Assembly (NCBI RefSeq): GCF_039839375.1
Contig: NZ_JBDOQU010000001.1
Coordinates: forward strand, 372,001 to 436,000
DNA length: 64,000 bases
Origin: JBDOQU01 sp039839375
GTDB lineage: Bacteria; Pseudomonadota; Alphaproteobacteria; DSM-16000; Inquilinaceae
Direction of reading: 5' to 3'
Shown here: positions 57,223 through 64,000 of the stretch, piece after piece
How positions within the stretch are numbered: position 1 is the first letter of the stretch
Layout: each line of letters starts with the position of its first letter
Made by a program: the position numbers and the translations under genes
Notes under the pieces: model-generated
Told to the model about the DNA's origin: nothing
Databases searched by the model: none
Seen by the model: only the letters and a program-made list of their open reading frames with translations

Positions 57223-58680
57223 TCAGAGCGGCGGCAAGCCCATCGACGACCGGTAGGCCGCCAGTTGGTTCTCGCGGCCGAACTCGTCGGTCAGACGGTT
57301 CCATTCCTCGGCGATGGCATCCAGCGCCTCCTGGGCGGTGACCTGTCCGGCGAGCGCCTTGGAAAGCTCGATCTCCAGCACCTCGGTATAGGAGAAATAG
57401 CCCGGAAGCCGCATGTCGAGCGCGATGTTCGGCGCCTCCAGGCTGTTCCGCTGGGCGTCGAGATACATCTGCGCCTCCTCTTCGGAGAAGACGGTGAGCC
57501 ACGGCTCCAGATTCTCGAAATGGCTGGTGCGATAGGGGTTCACGCCCGACCCGCCGGTGACGCAGGCCTGCATGCTGTTCTCCGGGTTGGACAGGAACTC
57601 GATGAAGTTCCAGGCCGCCTCGATGTTGGGGGAGGCCGCGGGCACCGCCGCCTGCCATCCGCCGAACGCCATGAAGGGTGATTTCACGGGCTCGTCGAAT
57701 GAATCCCATTCGCCGGTCACATGGTTCCAGATCTCGGTTGCGCCGGGAGTCATGGCCGAGCCGACATTGCCGCTCACCTGGCTCTGCTCGGGGTCGGCGG
57801 CGATCACGCCGGTGTCGCCCCAGTCGAAATTCATCGCCACCTGGCCGCCGGCGAAGGCTGTGCGGATATCGCCCGACGTGAAATTGAGCGCGCCGGGCGG
57901 AGCGTACTCGACGGATTTGATGTAATCCTCCAGCGCCCTGACCCAGCCCTCATTGTTGACCTGCGCGTCCATCGTCTCCGGATCGAAGAACATCGCGCCC
58001 GGATTATCCGGATGGTTTGTGTAGCTGGCGGCGTGGGTGAAGAAGAACCAGAATTGCTGGCCGCCGCGCCGGAATGCCTCAGCCGTCCCCCACAGCCCTT
58101 CGTCGGGCCGGGTGAAGAATTCGGCGATGTCGTAGTACTGCTCCCACGTCTCCGGCGCAGCCAACGGGTAGCCATACTGCTCCTCGAACGCCGCCATCTC
58201 CTCGGGATCTTCGAACAGGTCGGTCCGATAGCTGATCGTGTGCAGGTCGCCGTCGATCGTCTGGGACATGTGGACGCCGTCCCAGACCATCAGCCGGTCG
58301 CGGTAGACCTCCGCGATGTCCGTCCAGGCGTCGGTCTGGCGGATCGCTTCGGGCATCGGCGACAGGTAGGGCGCGAAGTCCGGCGTCCAGGCCGGCGCGA
58401 AGGTGATGACATCGAAGGCCGCCTCTCCGGCGACCATGGCGGTCAGGTATTTCGGGTAAAGCTCACCGAACGGGAATTCCACGACATTGACCGCGCCGCA
58501 GGTCTTTTCCGCCCATTTCTCGCCCGCTGCCTGGACCGCGCTGGCGATGAACGGGCCGGTCTGCGCCCCGGCGGTGAGCGTGACGCCGGTAAAGTCGGGT
58601 TCGCATTGGGCGACCGCGGGACCGGTGAAGGCGACCCCGAGCACGGCGGCGCCGGCGGTTGCCATGAACAGCTTTCTCAT
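57223..58680 (-). CDS. Sugar-binding periplasmic protein (CUT1 type)
   Basis: The 485-residue protein has a signal peptide (about 1-24, AVA-Q) and the family 1 extracellular binding-protein layout, with aromatic residues likely lining the sugar site (FAPAWTPDFAPYLSP; QQFWFFFTHAASYTN; MNFDWGDTG). ATG at 58680 follows GGGAGGAAGC. An ATG at 58707 overlapping the upstream permease stop is less likely. It feeds the two permeases encoded upstream. Confidence 0.92.
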   Translation of the reverse strand: MRKLFMATAGAAVLGVAFTGPAVAQCEPDFTGVTLTAGAQTGPFIASAVQAAGEKWAEKTCGAVNVVEFPFGELYPKYLTAMVAGEAAFDVITFAPAWTPDFAPYLSPMPEAIRQTDAWTDIAEVYRDRLMVWDGVHMSQTIDGDLHTISYRTDLFEDPEEMAAFEEQYGYPLAAPETWEQYYDIAEFFTRPDEGLWGTAEAFRRGGQQFWFFFTHAASYTNHPDNPGAMFFDPETMDAQVNNEGWVRALEDYIKSVEYAPPGALNFTSGDIRTAFAGGQVAMNFDWGDTGVIAADPEQSQVSGNVGSAMTPGATEIWNHVTGEWDSFDEPVKSPFMAFGGWQAAVPAASPNIEAAWNFIEFLSNPENSMQACVTGGSGVNPYRTSHFENLEPWLTVFSEEEAQMYLDAQRNSLEAPNIALDMRLPGYFSYTEVLEIELSKALAGQVTAQEALDAIAEEWNRLTDEFGRENQLAAYRSSMGLPPL

Positions 58681-58703
58681 GCGCTTCCTCCCATGTTTGG
58701 CGA

Positions 58704-59705
58704 TCATCTAATGCCGCCCAGCATCAGGCCCGATCGCATGAGCCTGGCCAGCAGGACAGCCATCACCATCATCGGCGTGATGGCCACCATGGCAGCGACG
58801 GAGATGGCCCACCATTCGTCGCCGCGGTAGGAATTCTGACCGGAAAGGAGAATGGGCAGGGTCTGCCAGTCCGCCGTCGTCAGCATCAGCGCGAACAGGA
58901 ACTCGTTCCAGACGAAGCTGAGTGTGATCATGGCGGTGGCGATCAGCCCCGGCCGCGCCATGGGCAGCACGATTTCGAAGAAGATGCGTATGCGCGGCAC
59001 GTCGTCCACCAGCGCCGCCTCCTCGATCTCAACCGGCAGCGCCTGGATGAAATCGCGCATCAGCCAGACCACGATCGGCAGAGAGAAAGCGGTGTAACAG
59101 AGCGTCATGCCCCAATAGGTGTCCAGCGCCGGCAGCCCCTCCTTCCCCAGTTCCGAATAGAGCAGGTAGAGCGCGAAGGCGGTCACGATCGGCGGGAACA
59201 TGCGCTGGGACAAGAACCAGAACACCACGTCGTTGTTGCCCAGAACCGGCCCCGGCAGGGGCAGTCTGTTGGCCAGGACCGACAACGTCAGCGCGACTAT
59301 GAAGGACGCGCCCATCGCTTGCGCACGGCTGAGGCCCAGATGGTCGAACAGCAGGAATCCACCGATCCCGATCGCGGCGAACAGAACGCCCGCCATCAGC
59401 CGCACCCGGAACGGGAAGCGAACCAGCGCATAGGCGGCCATCGTCCCGAACAGGACGGAAAAGAAGGTCGCCGACAGACCGATCAGGGTGGAGTTCACGA
59501 ACGGCCGGACATAGTCCCCCCGAATGCCCGAGATCGCGTCCAGATAGGCCTGGACCGTCGGCTGGAAGTCGATCCACGGCAGGTATGTCGGCCCGCCATT
59601 GACCGCCGTCGGTGGCTTGAAGGAGGTGATCAGCGTCCAGTAGATCGGAAACAGCGTGATCAGCAGCCAACCGAAGCAGAGTGAGAAGACGACTGCGCGC
59701 TTCAT
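58704..59705 (-). CDS. Sugar ABC permease (MalG type)
   Basis: The 333-residue protein has six or more membrane helices and the MalG-like EAA loop EEAALVDDVPRIRIFFEIVLP (in parts, about 234-254). An extra hydrophobic pair near 95-145 (LMAGVLFAAIGIGGFLLFDH) makes it about 50 residues longer than usual for the family. It starts 4 bp after the first permease and precedes the binding-protein gene by 23 bp. Confidence 0.92.
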   Translation of the reverse strand: MKRAVVFSLCFGWLLITLFPIYWTLITSFKPPTAVNGGPTYLPWIDFQPTVQAYLDAISGIRGDYVRPFVNSTLIGLSATFFSVLFGTMAAYALVRFPFRVRLMAGVLFAAIGIGGFLLFDHLGLSRAQAMGASFIVALTLSVLANRLPLPGPVLGNNDVVFWFLSQRMFPPIVTAFALYLLYSELGKEGLPALDTYWGMTLCYTAFSLPIVVWLMRDFIQALPVEIEEAALVDDVPRIRIFFEIVLPMARPGLIATAMITLSFVWNEFLFALMLTTADWQTLPILLSGQNSYRGDEWWAISVAAMVAITPMMVMAVLLARLMRSGLMLGGIR

Positions 59706-59709
59706 GGGC

Positions 59710-60579
59710 TCAGATCCGCTTTTCGATCTGCGGGCGCAGGATGGTCAGGTAGATCACGCCGAAGATCATGATGACCAGGAGGAAGAGGAAGCTGAGCGCC
59801 GACGTGTAGCCCAGGTTGAACTTCTTGAAGCCCTCCTGATAGGCGTAGAGCGTCAGTGTCTCCGTGGAGATGCCGGGGCCGCCGCCCGTGAGCACGAACA
59901 CGGTGTCGATGATCTTGAAGCTCTCGATGATCCGCACGAAGACCACGGCGGCGGAGATCGGCAGCAGCATCGGGAAGGTGATGCCCCAGAACTGTCGCCA
60001 GCCGCTGGCATTCTCCAGCTCCGCCGCCTCGTAGACCTCCGGCGGCAGCGTCTGCAGCCCCGCCAACATCAGCAGGATGACGAAGGGCGTCCACTGCCAT
60101 ATCTCAACCGCGATGATCGACCCAAGCGCCCAGGTGGCGTCGGTCAGAAAGGGCAGGTTGGGCATCCCCAGCAGCGTGAAGAAGTCGTTGATCGGGCCGA
60201 CGGTCGAATGGAACAGCATCCGCCCGACCAGTGCGACGGCGATCGGCGCCATCAGCATCGGGAACAGGAACGCCGCCCGGAACAGCCTCTCACCCGGCAC
60301 CCTGGCATGCAGCGCAAGCGCGATGGCGAAGCCGATCACATACTGGATCGTGACAGAACAGAAGACGATGACGCTGGTCGTCCAGACCACGTTCCAGAAC
60401 CGGGCCTGGGTCAAAAGGTCGGTATAGTTGCCCAGTCCGACGAACCGCGGCGGCGTTGGCGGCACCAGCCGCATGCTCTGGAAGCTGATCGTCAGCGAAT
60501 AGATGAGAGGGAACAGGCTGACCAGCAGGACAACCAGGAATGCCGGCCAGATGAAAACGTGCTTGATCGGGTCACGCAC
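59710..60579 (-). CDS. Sugar ABC permease (MalF type)
   Basis: The 289-residue protein has six membrane helices and the EAA loop YEAAELENASGWRQFWGITFP (in parts). GTG at 60579 is the best start, because GGGGAGGG lies upstream and the TM segment IWPAFLVVLLVSLFPLIYS comes directly at the N-terminus. An ATG at 60624 would add a Gly/Glu-rich extension that overlaps the hairpin and abuts the operator. It is the first transporter gene, with its own promoter upstream. Confidence 0.9.
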   Translation of the reverse strand: MRDPIKHVFIWPAFLVVLLVSLFPLIYSLTISFQSMRLVPPTPPRFVGLGNYTDLLTQARFWNVVWTTSVIVFCSVTIQYVIGFAIALALHARVPGERLFRAAFLFPMLMAPIAVALVGRMLFHSTVGPINDFFTLLGMPNLPFLTDATWALGSIIAVEIWQWTPFVILLMLAGLQTLPPEVYEAAELENASGWRQFWGITFPMLLPISAAVVFVRIIESFKIIDTVFVLTGGGPGISTETLTLYAYQEGFKKFNLGYTSALSFLFLLVIMIFGVIYLTILRPQIEKRI

Positions 60580-60627
60580 GGATCCTGAGCCCTCCCCCTC
60601 TCCACCTGGTTCGCCCAGGTGCATGAT

Positions 60628-60672
60628 TGGTATGACCAGTAGAACTCTATTGTAGGATGAAACACTCGGCAA
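60628..60672 (-). promoter_or_regulatory. Promoter with a GntR/FadR-type operator
   Basis: On the minus strand, TTGCCG (60672-60667), a 17-bp spacer and TAGAGT (60649-60644) form a plausible -35/-10 pair. Just downstream TGGTCATACCA (60638-60628) fits the TGGTNNNACCA consensus of FadR/UxuR-type GntR repressors and would cover the transcription start. A 7-bp hairpin (CACCTGG/CCAGGTG, 60603-60621) follows in the leader. No GntR gene is in the window. Confidence 0.6.
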
Positions 60673-60690
60673 CCGGCCATGCGATCGAAG

Positions 60691-61629
60691 CTAAGCCGTT
60701 GCTGTGCCCTCCAGAAGCGCCATCACCTCCTCACGCATCGGCATTGATGGGGCGGTGCCCTGCCGTGTCACCGACAGGCCGGCGACCGCGCAGCCGAACC
60801 GGACAGCCTCGGCCACGGGCTTCCTCTCCGCCAGCGCCACCGCAAGCCCGCCATTGAACGCATCACCCGCCCCGGTCGTGTCCACCAGCCTGCCGGCCCG
60901 ATAGGGCGGCACATGCACTCCCTCTCCATCGACGCTGGATTTCAGGAAAGCTCCCTTTCCGCCCAGCGTGACGATGACGGCTCCGACGCCGCGCGCCAGG
61001 AACCAGTCGGCCGCCCGTTCCGCGTCCGCGACGTTCGCGACCTCGATGCCACAAAGCGCGGCCGCTTCGGATTCATTGGGCGTCAGATAGTCGACTAGCG
61101 GATAGATATCGTCGGGGAGGGGCGCGGCCGGGGCGGGGTTGAGGATGGTCGCCACCCCTGCCTCCCGCGCCAGTTCCAGCCCTCGCCGGGCCACCTGCAC
61201 GGGCAGTTCCAGATTGGTCGCCAGCACGTCTGCGGCGATAACAGCCTTCGCCGCCGCCTCGACATCGCGCGGCGTGAGTCCGGAGACGGCGCCGGGCGCC
61301 ACCACGATCGCGTTCTCCCGGCTCTCCTCCTCAAGGAAAATGAAAGCCGCGCCGGTATAGGATCCAGGATCGGTGGAAAGATATGCGTCGGAAATGCCTT
61401 CCCGGCGATAGGTCTCCCGCGCCAGGGCGCCGAACGCGTCGTCACCCAGCCGGCTGATGAAGGTGACTTCCGCGCCGGCCCGCCGGGCGGCGATCGCCTG
61501 GTTGGAGCCTTTTCCGCCGGGGCCCAGTCGAAAGACCTCGGTCATCACCGTTTCGCCCATCCGGGGCAGCCGCTCGCCCCGAAAGGACAGATCCGCCACG
61601 AATACCCCCAGCACCGCGACCCGCCCCAT
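60691..61629 (-). CDS. PfkB-family sugar kinase (ribokinase-like)
   Basis: The 312-residue kinase has the PfkB signatures: the N-terminal glycine pair GPGGKGSNQAIAARRAGAEV (in parts, about 33-52) and the C-terminal DTTGAGDAFNGG (about 254-265) with the catalytic Asp. It phosphorylates a sugar with ATP in the cytoplasm. It lies 22 bp after a fucU-like gene and before the sugar transporter, so the transported sugar is probably phosphorylated here. Confidence 0.92.
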   Translation of the reverse strand: MGRVAVLGVFVADLSFRGERLPRMGETVMTEVFRLGPGGKGSNQAIAARRAGAEVTFISRLGDDAFGALARETYRREGISDAYLSTDPGSYTGAAFIFLEEESRENAIVVAPGAVSGLTPRDVEAAAKAVIAADVLATNLELPVQVARRGLELAREAGVATILNPAPAAPLPDDIYPLVDYLTPNESEAAALCGIEVANVADAERAADWFLARGVGAVIVTLGGKGAFLKSSVDGEGVHVPPYRAGRLVDTTGAGDAFNGGLAVALAERKPVAEAVRFGCAVAGLSVTRQGTAPSMPMREEVMALLEGTATA

Positions 61630-61651
61630 GGCGTTCCCTCCCCGTTCGTTC

Positions 61652-62104
61652 TCAGTCGGCCGCCAGGATCACGCCCTTCTTGAGCAGAAAGCACCCATAG
61701 CCTCGCTGTTCGGAGGTCGCGACCACCGCATAGGCCTTCTTCGCTTCCTCATAGAAAGCGAAGCGCTCGATCGATCCCATCGGACACGCCGCGCCCTCGG
61801 CCCGGTCTATCGCCTGTTGCATCTGTTCCTGGACCGGCGGCCGGTAATCGGGGCGTCCCACCACCTCCATCCGTCGCACCGGATAGTCGACGAAGCCATC
61901 GAGAGGAAGGACCGACAGGATGGCCTCCGCCGCCCTCGGCACATCGACCCCGTCCAGCCTTATCAGCTTGCCGGTGACGGTCGCCCGCGCGATCGAATCG
62001 GCCGGGAAATTCGCGTCCGCCAGCACCAGATCGTCGCCATGGCCCATGGCGCGCAGCACCTGAAGCAGGTCGGCGTTCAGCAGCGGGTCGAGGTTCTTCA
62101 GCAC
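61652..62104 (-). CDS. FucU/RbsD-family sugar mutarotase
   Basis: The 150-residue protein begins LKNLDPLLNADLLQVLRAMG, followed by HGDDLVLADANFPADS with the catalytic His at about 22. It ends IERFAFYEEAKKAYAVVATS and LKKGVI, the fucose-mutarotase form rather than RbsD. These proteins interconvert sugar anomers, usually L-fucose or D-ribose. Together with the kinase and CUT1 transporter it points to uptake and use of a hexose or pentose such as fucose. Confidence 0.9.
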   Translation of the reverse strand: MLKNLDPLLNADLLQVLRAMGHGDDLVLADANFPADSIARATVTGKLIRLDGVDVPRAAEAILSVLPLDGFVDYPVRRMEVVGRPDYRPPVQEQMQQAIDRAEGAACPMGSIERFAFYEEAKKAYAVVATSEQRGYGCFLLKKGVILAAD

Positions 62105-62176
62105 CGGTCACTCCCTTGATGCGGTCCGGATTGGCGGCAAGATGATGCGGGAGCATCCGGCACGGATGCAAGCGGC

Positions 62177-64000
62177 CTACTCCGCCGGACCGCGCGGCCT
62201 CCGCAGCCGGGTGACCTTGCCCGACGGGCCGGACTGCTGACGCAGATAGTCCATGGCGTCCTCCGCTGGCAGCGCCCGTTTGTAGAAAAAGCCCTGGCAG
62301 TACTCGCACCCCGCCTTCCTCAACGCCTCCACGTCGCCGGCCGTCTCGGCCCCTTCCGCGACCACATCCAGTCCCAGCGCGTGCGCCAGGTCGACAATCG
62401 CCTCGACGATCACCGCACCGCGCTCCGCCAGAACGTCCATGACGAACGACCGGTCGATCTTCAGCGTATCGAAGGGCAGCCGGTGCAAATGATTCAAAGA
62501 AGAATAACCGGTGCCGAAATCGTCGATCGACAGCTTGATCCCCAGATCCTTCAGCGCGTTCAGGACGCTGGCGCCGTGGTCGGGCCGGTCCAGGAAGACG
62601 CTCTCGGTGATCTCCAGCTTCAGACTGCCGGCAGGCGCGCCGCTCTCCCTCAGCGCCTCGCGCAGCCGATCGACAAGATGCGGATCGTCCAGCTGCCGTT
62701 TGGAGACGTTGACCGATATGAAGGGCGCCGCGCCGTCCTCCATTGCCGCCCATTCGGCCAGTTGCCGGCAGGTTTCCTTCAGCGCCCAGGCCCCGATCGG
62801 CACGATCAACCCTGTCTCCTCCGCCAACGGGATGAACATGTCCGGCGGCACGAAAGTACCGTCATCCAGGCGCCAACGGGTCAGCGCCTCGAACCCGGCG
62901 ACGCCGCCACTGCTCAACGACACCACCGGCTGGTAGTGCAGGCGCAGCTGCCGCCTCTCCAGCGCGCGGCGAAGGTCGCCCTCCAGCGCCAGCGTCGCCG
63001 TTCCCTGGTTTCGCATCGCATGATCGTAAAGGACGACCAGCCCCCGGCCCCGCTGCTTGGCGTCCTCCATCGCCAGAGCGGCATCGGTCAATATGTCCTC
63101 CGCCCGGCCATAGCCGGGGTCGCAGAAGGCGATGCCGACACAGGCGAAGGGGAAGACCTCCAGCCCCGCCAGCCGGATCGGCTGGGCCAGCGAATCACGG
63201 ATCCATTCTCCTGTCCGGCGCGCGTCCTCGGTCTCCCGCACCTCGGGCATGAGCACGGCGAAATGATCGCTGCCGATCCGCGCGACAAGGTGGCCGCCGG
63301 CGATCCGTCTCAGCCGCCGGGCGGTCGCGACCAGCAGATCGTCGCCGGCTCCCTGCCCCAGCGTGTCGTTGACCTGCCGAAACCGGTCCAGATCGATATA
63401 GAAGATCGTCGCCCCGCGTGCGACCTCCCGCTTCACGTCGGACAGCACGATCTCCAGCCGGTCCATGAAGGCGGTCCGGTTGGGCAGTTGGGTCAGCGTG
63501 TCGACCAGCGCGTGCTCCAGCACCTTCGCCTCCGCGGCCTTCTGGTCGGTGATATCGCTGACCGAACCGACGACACGCGTCGCCCTCCCGCTCATGTCGC
63601 GGACGGCCGTCCCTCTGGCATGGACCCAGCGATAGCCGCTGGTGGCGTGGCGGACCCGGTACTGCAGATTCATGATGTCGCCGCCAGGATTCAGGAAATC
63701 CCTGAACTTCACCTCTGTCGGCGCCTTGTCCTCGGGATGGATTCGCTCCAGCCAGGCATCCAGCGTTTCGCCGAGCCCGCCCTCGGGCAGTCCCACGATC
63801 ATCTCCGCGCGGGGCGAATAGTAGGTTCGCTTGGTGGCCATATCGAGGTCGAACAGCCCCTCATTGCCCCCCGTGGCCGCCAGCACATAGCGCTCCTCCC
63901 GCAGCCTCAGGGCCCGCCGCTCGGCCTCTATGCTTTCCGCCAGCCGAACAGTCTCCCGGAATGGCCCGGCCGCGGCGACGGCCGCGCCTGGTTTCTCGAT
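62177..64000 (-). CDS. PAS-GGDEF-EAL protein, 5' partial; degenerate GGDEF
   Basis: The last 607 residues are visible; the frame is open to the right edge of the window. From the N-terminal side there is a coiled-coil-like stretch, a PAS domain with PAC end (GLFDLDMATKRTYYSPRAEM to VVGSVSDITDQKAAE), a GGDEF domain (DTLTQLPNRTAFMDRL) and an EAL domain (GFEALTRWR; SIDDFGTGYSSL; KIDRSF; EGAET). The GGDEF site reads IGSDHF instead of GGDEF, so it has probably lost cyclase activity, whereas EAL motifs look intact. It is likely a c-di-GMP phosphodiesterase controlled through PAS. Confidence 0.92.
   Translation of the reverse strand: MEKPGAAVAAAGPFRETVRLAESIEAERRALRLREERYVLAATGGNEGLFDLDMATKRTYYSPRAEMIVGLPEGGLGETLDAWLERIHPEDKAPTEVKFRDFLNPGGDIMNLQYRVRHATSGYRWVHARGTAVRDMSGRATRVVGSVSDITDQKAAEAKVLEHALVDTLTQLPNRTAFMDRLEIVLSDVKREVARGATIFYIDLDRFRQVNDTLGQGAGDDLLVATARRLRRIAGGHLVARIGSDHFAVLMPEVRETEDARRTGEWIRDSLAQPIRLAGLEVFPFACVGIAFCDPGYGRAEDILTDAALAMEDAKQRGRGLVVLYDHAMRNQGTATLALEGDLRRALERRQLRLHYQPVVSLSSGGVAGFEALTRWRLDDGTFVPPDMFIPLAEETGLIVPIGAWALKETCRQLAEWAAMEDGAAPFISVNVSKRQLDDPHLVDRLREALRESGAPAGSLKLEITESVFLDRPDHGASVLNALKDLGIKLSIDDFGTGYSSLNHLHRLPFDTLKIDRSFVMDVLAERGAVIVEAIVDLAHALGLDVVAEGAETAGDVEALRKAGCEYCQGFFYKRALPAEDAMDYLRQQSGPSGKVTRLRRPRGPAE

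Noticed and set aside
60603..60621. The 7-bp hairpin CACCTGG/CCAGGTG as a terminator after the kinase gene
   Set aside because: Short stem, no T run, and it lies downstream of the promoter, so it is more likely a leader feature of the permease mRNA.
1..64000. CRISPR arrays, insertion sequences and rRNA genes
   Set aside because: No regularly spaced repeats, transposase genes or rRNA-like sequences were seen.

Overview
The window looks like the chromosome of a high-GC alphaproteobacterium carrying an integrative and conjugative element (ICE). The host assignment rests on codon use, on the chromosomal neighbourhood guaA / rsmB and the string molybdopterin-binding protein / sfsA / map / radC, which is familiar from Rhodospirillales- and Hyphomicrobiales-like genomes. 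A species cannot be named from the sequence.

Positions 1 to about 39,960 are the right-hand part of the ICE; its left end lies outside the window. Bases 1-15,256 hold the transfer module, all on the plus strand: a TraF-type peptidase (cut by the window edge), a lytic transglycosylase, a possible oriT gap, a DUF3363 (MOBP-type) relaxase, the TraG coupling protein, a CopG-like protein, and a P-type type IV secretion operon trbB-C-D-E-J-K-L-F-G-I ending in a DUF2274 gene. Bases 15,200-37,790 are cargo. A long minus-strand run (24,210 down to 15,168) encodes an isochorismatase-type hydrolase, a Tat-exported amidohydrolase, an MFS transporter, two small XapX/DUF1427-like membrane proteins, DoxX, pirin, an AlgE-like porin, Dps and a LysR regulator. 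Then follow three closely related AraC-family regulators (two overlapping in tandem, one about 3.6 kb further on), a second isochorismatase-type hydrolase, RidA, LysE, a CARB-like class A beta-lactamase, two alpha/beta hydrolases, and a quinone-oxidoreductase / monooxygenase / pirin / DUF5996-GNAT set. The ICE ends with an AlpA-like regulator and a P4-type tyrosine integrase whose 5' end faces the 3' end of guaA, a known island insertion site.

The most interesting hidden structure is a 31-bp direct-repeat element found three times (24566, 29128, 33685), each time upstream of a minus-strand hydrolase gene. Each copy has two half-sites of the form GCnGAnnnTGC exactly 20 bp apart, the usual geometry of an AraC operator. 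I propose one AraC-controlled regulon of hydrolase genes on this ICE, handling an unknown, perhaps aromatic or electrophilic, compound. Fragments of older cargo remain: a frameshifted XapX gene and the C-terminal end of a prolyl oligopeptidase.

From 39,965 onward the genes are chromosomal: guaA, a GNAT, rsmB, an SMR exporter with Asp in place of the key Glu, a GST preceded by a truncated GST, a LysR gene with a perfect palindrome, a GFA protein, tRNA-Leu(UAA), a CinA-like protein, sfsA, map, radC, a GlxA-type regulator with a probable autoregulatory inverted repeat, modABC, and a fucU / pfkB / CUT1 sugar ABC transporter operon with a promoter-operator of the GntR/FadR type. The right edge cuts a PAS-GGDEF-EAL gene whose GGDEF motif is degenerate. 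All regulatory sites were found by eye and all functions are inferred from motifs.
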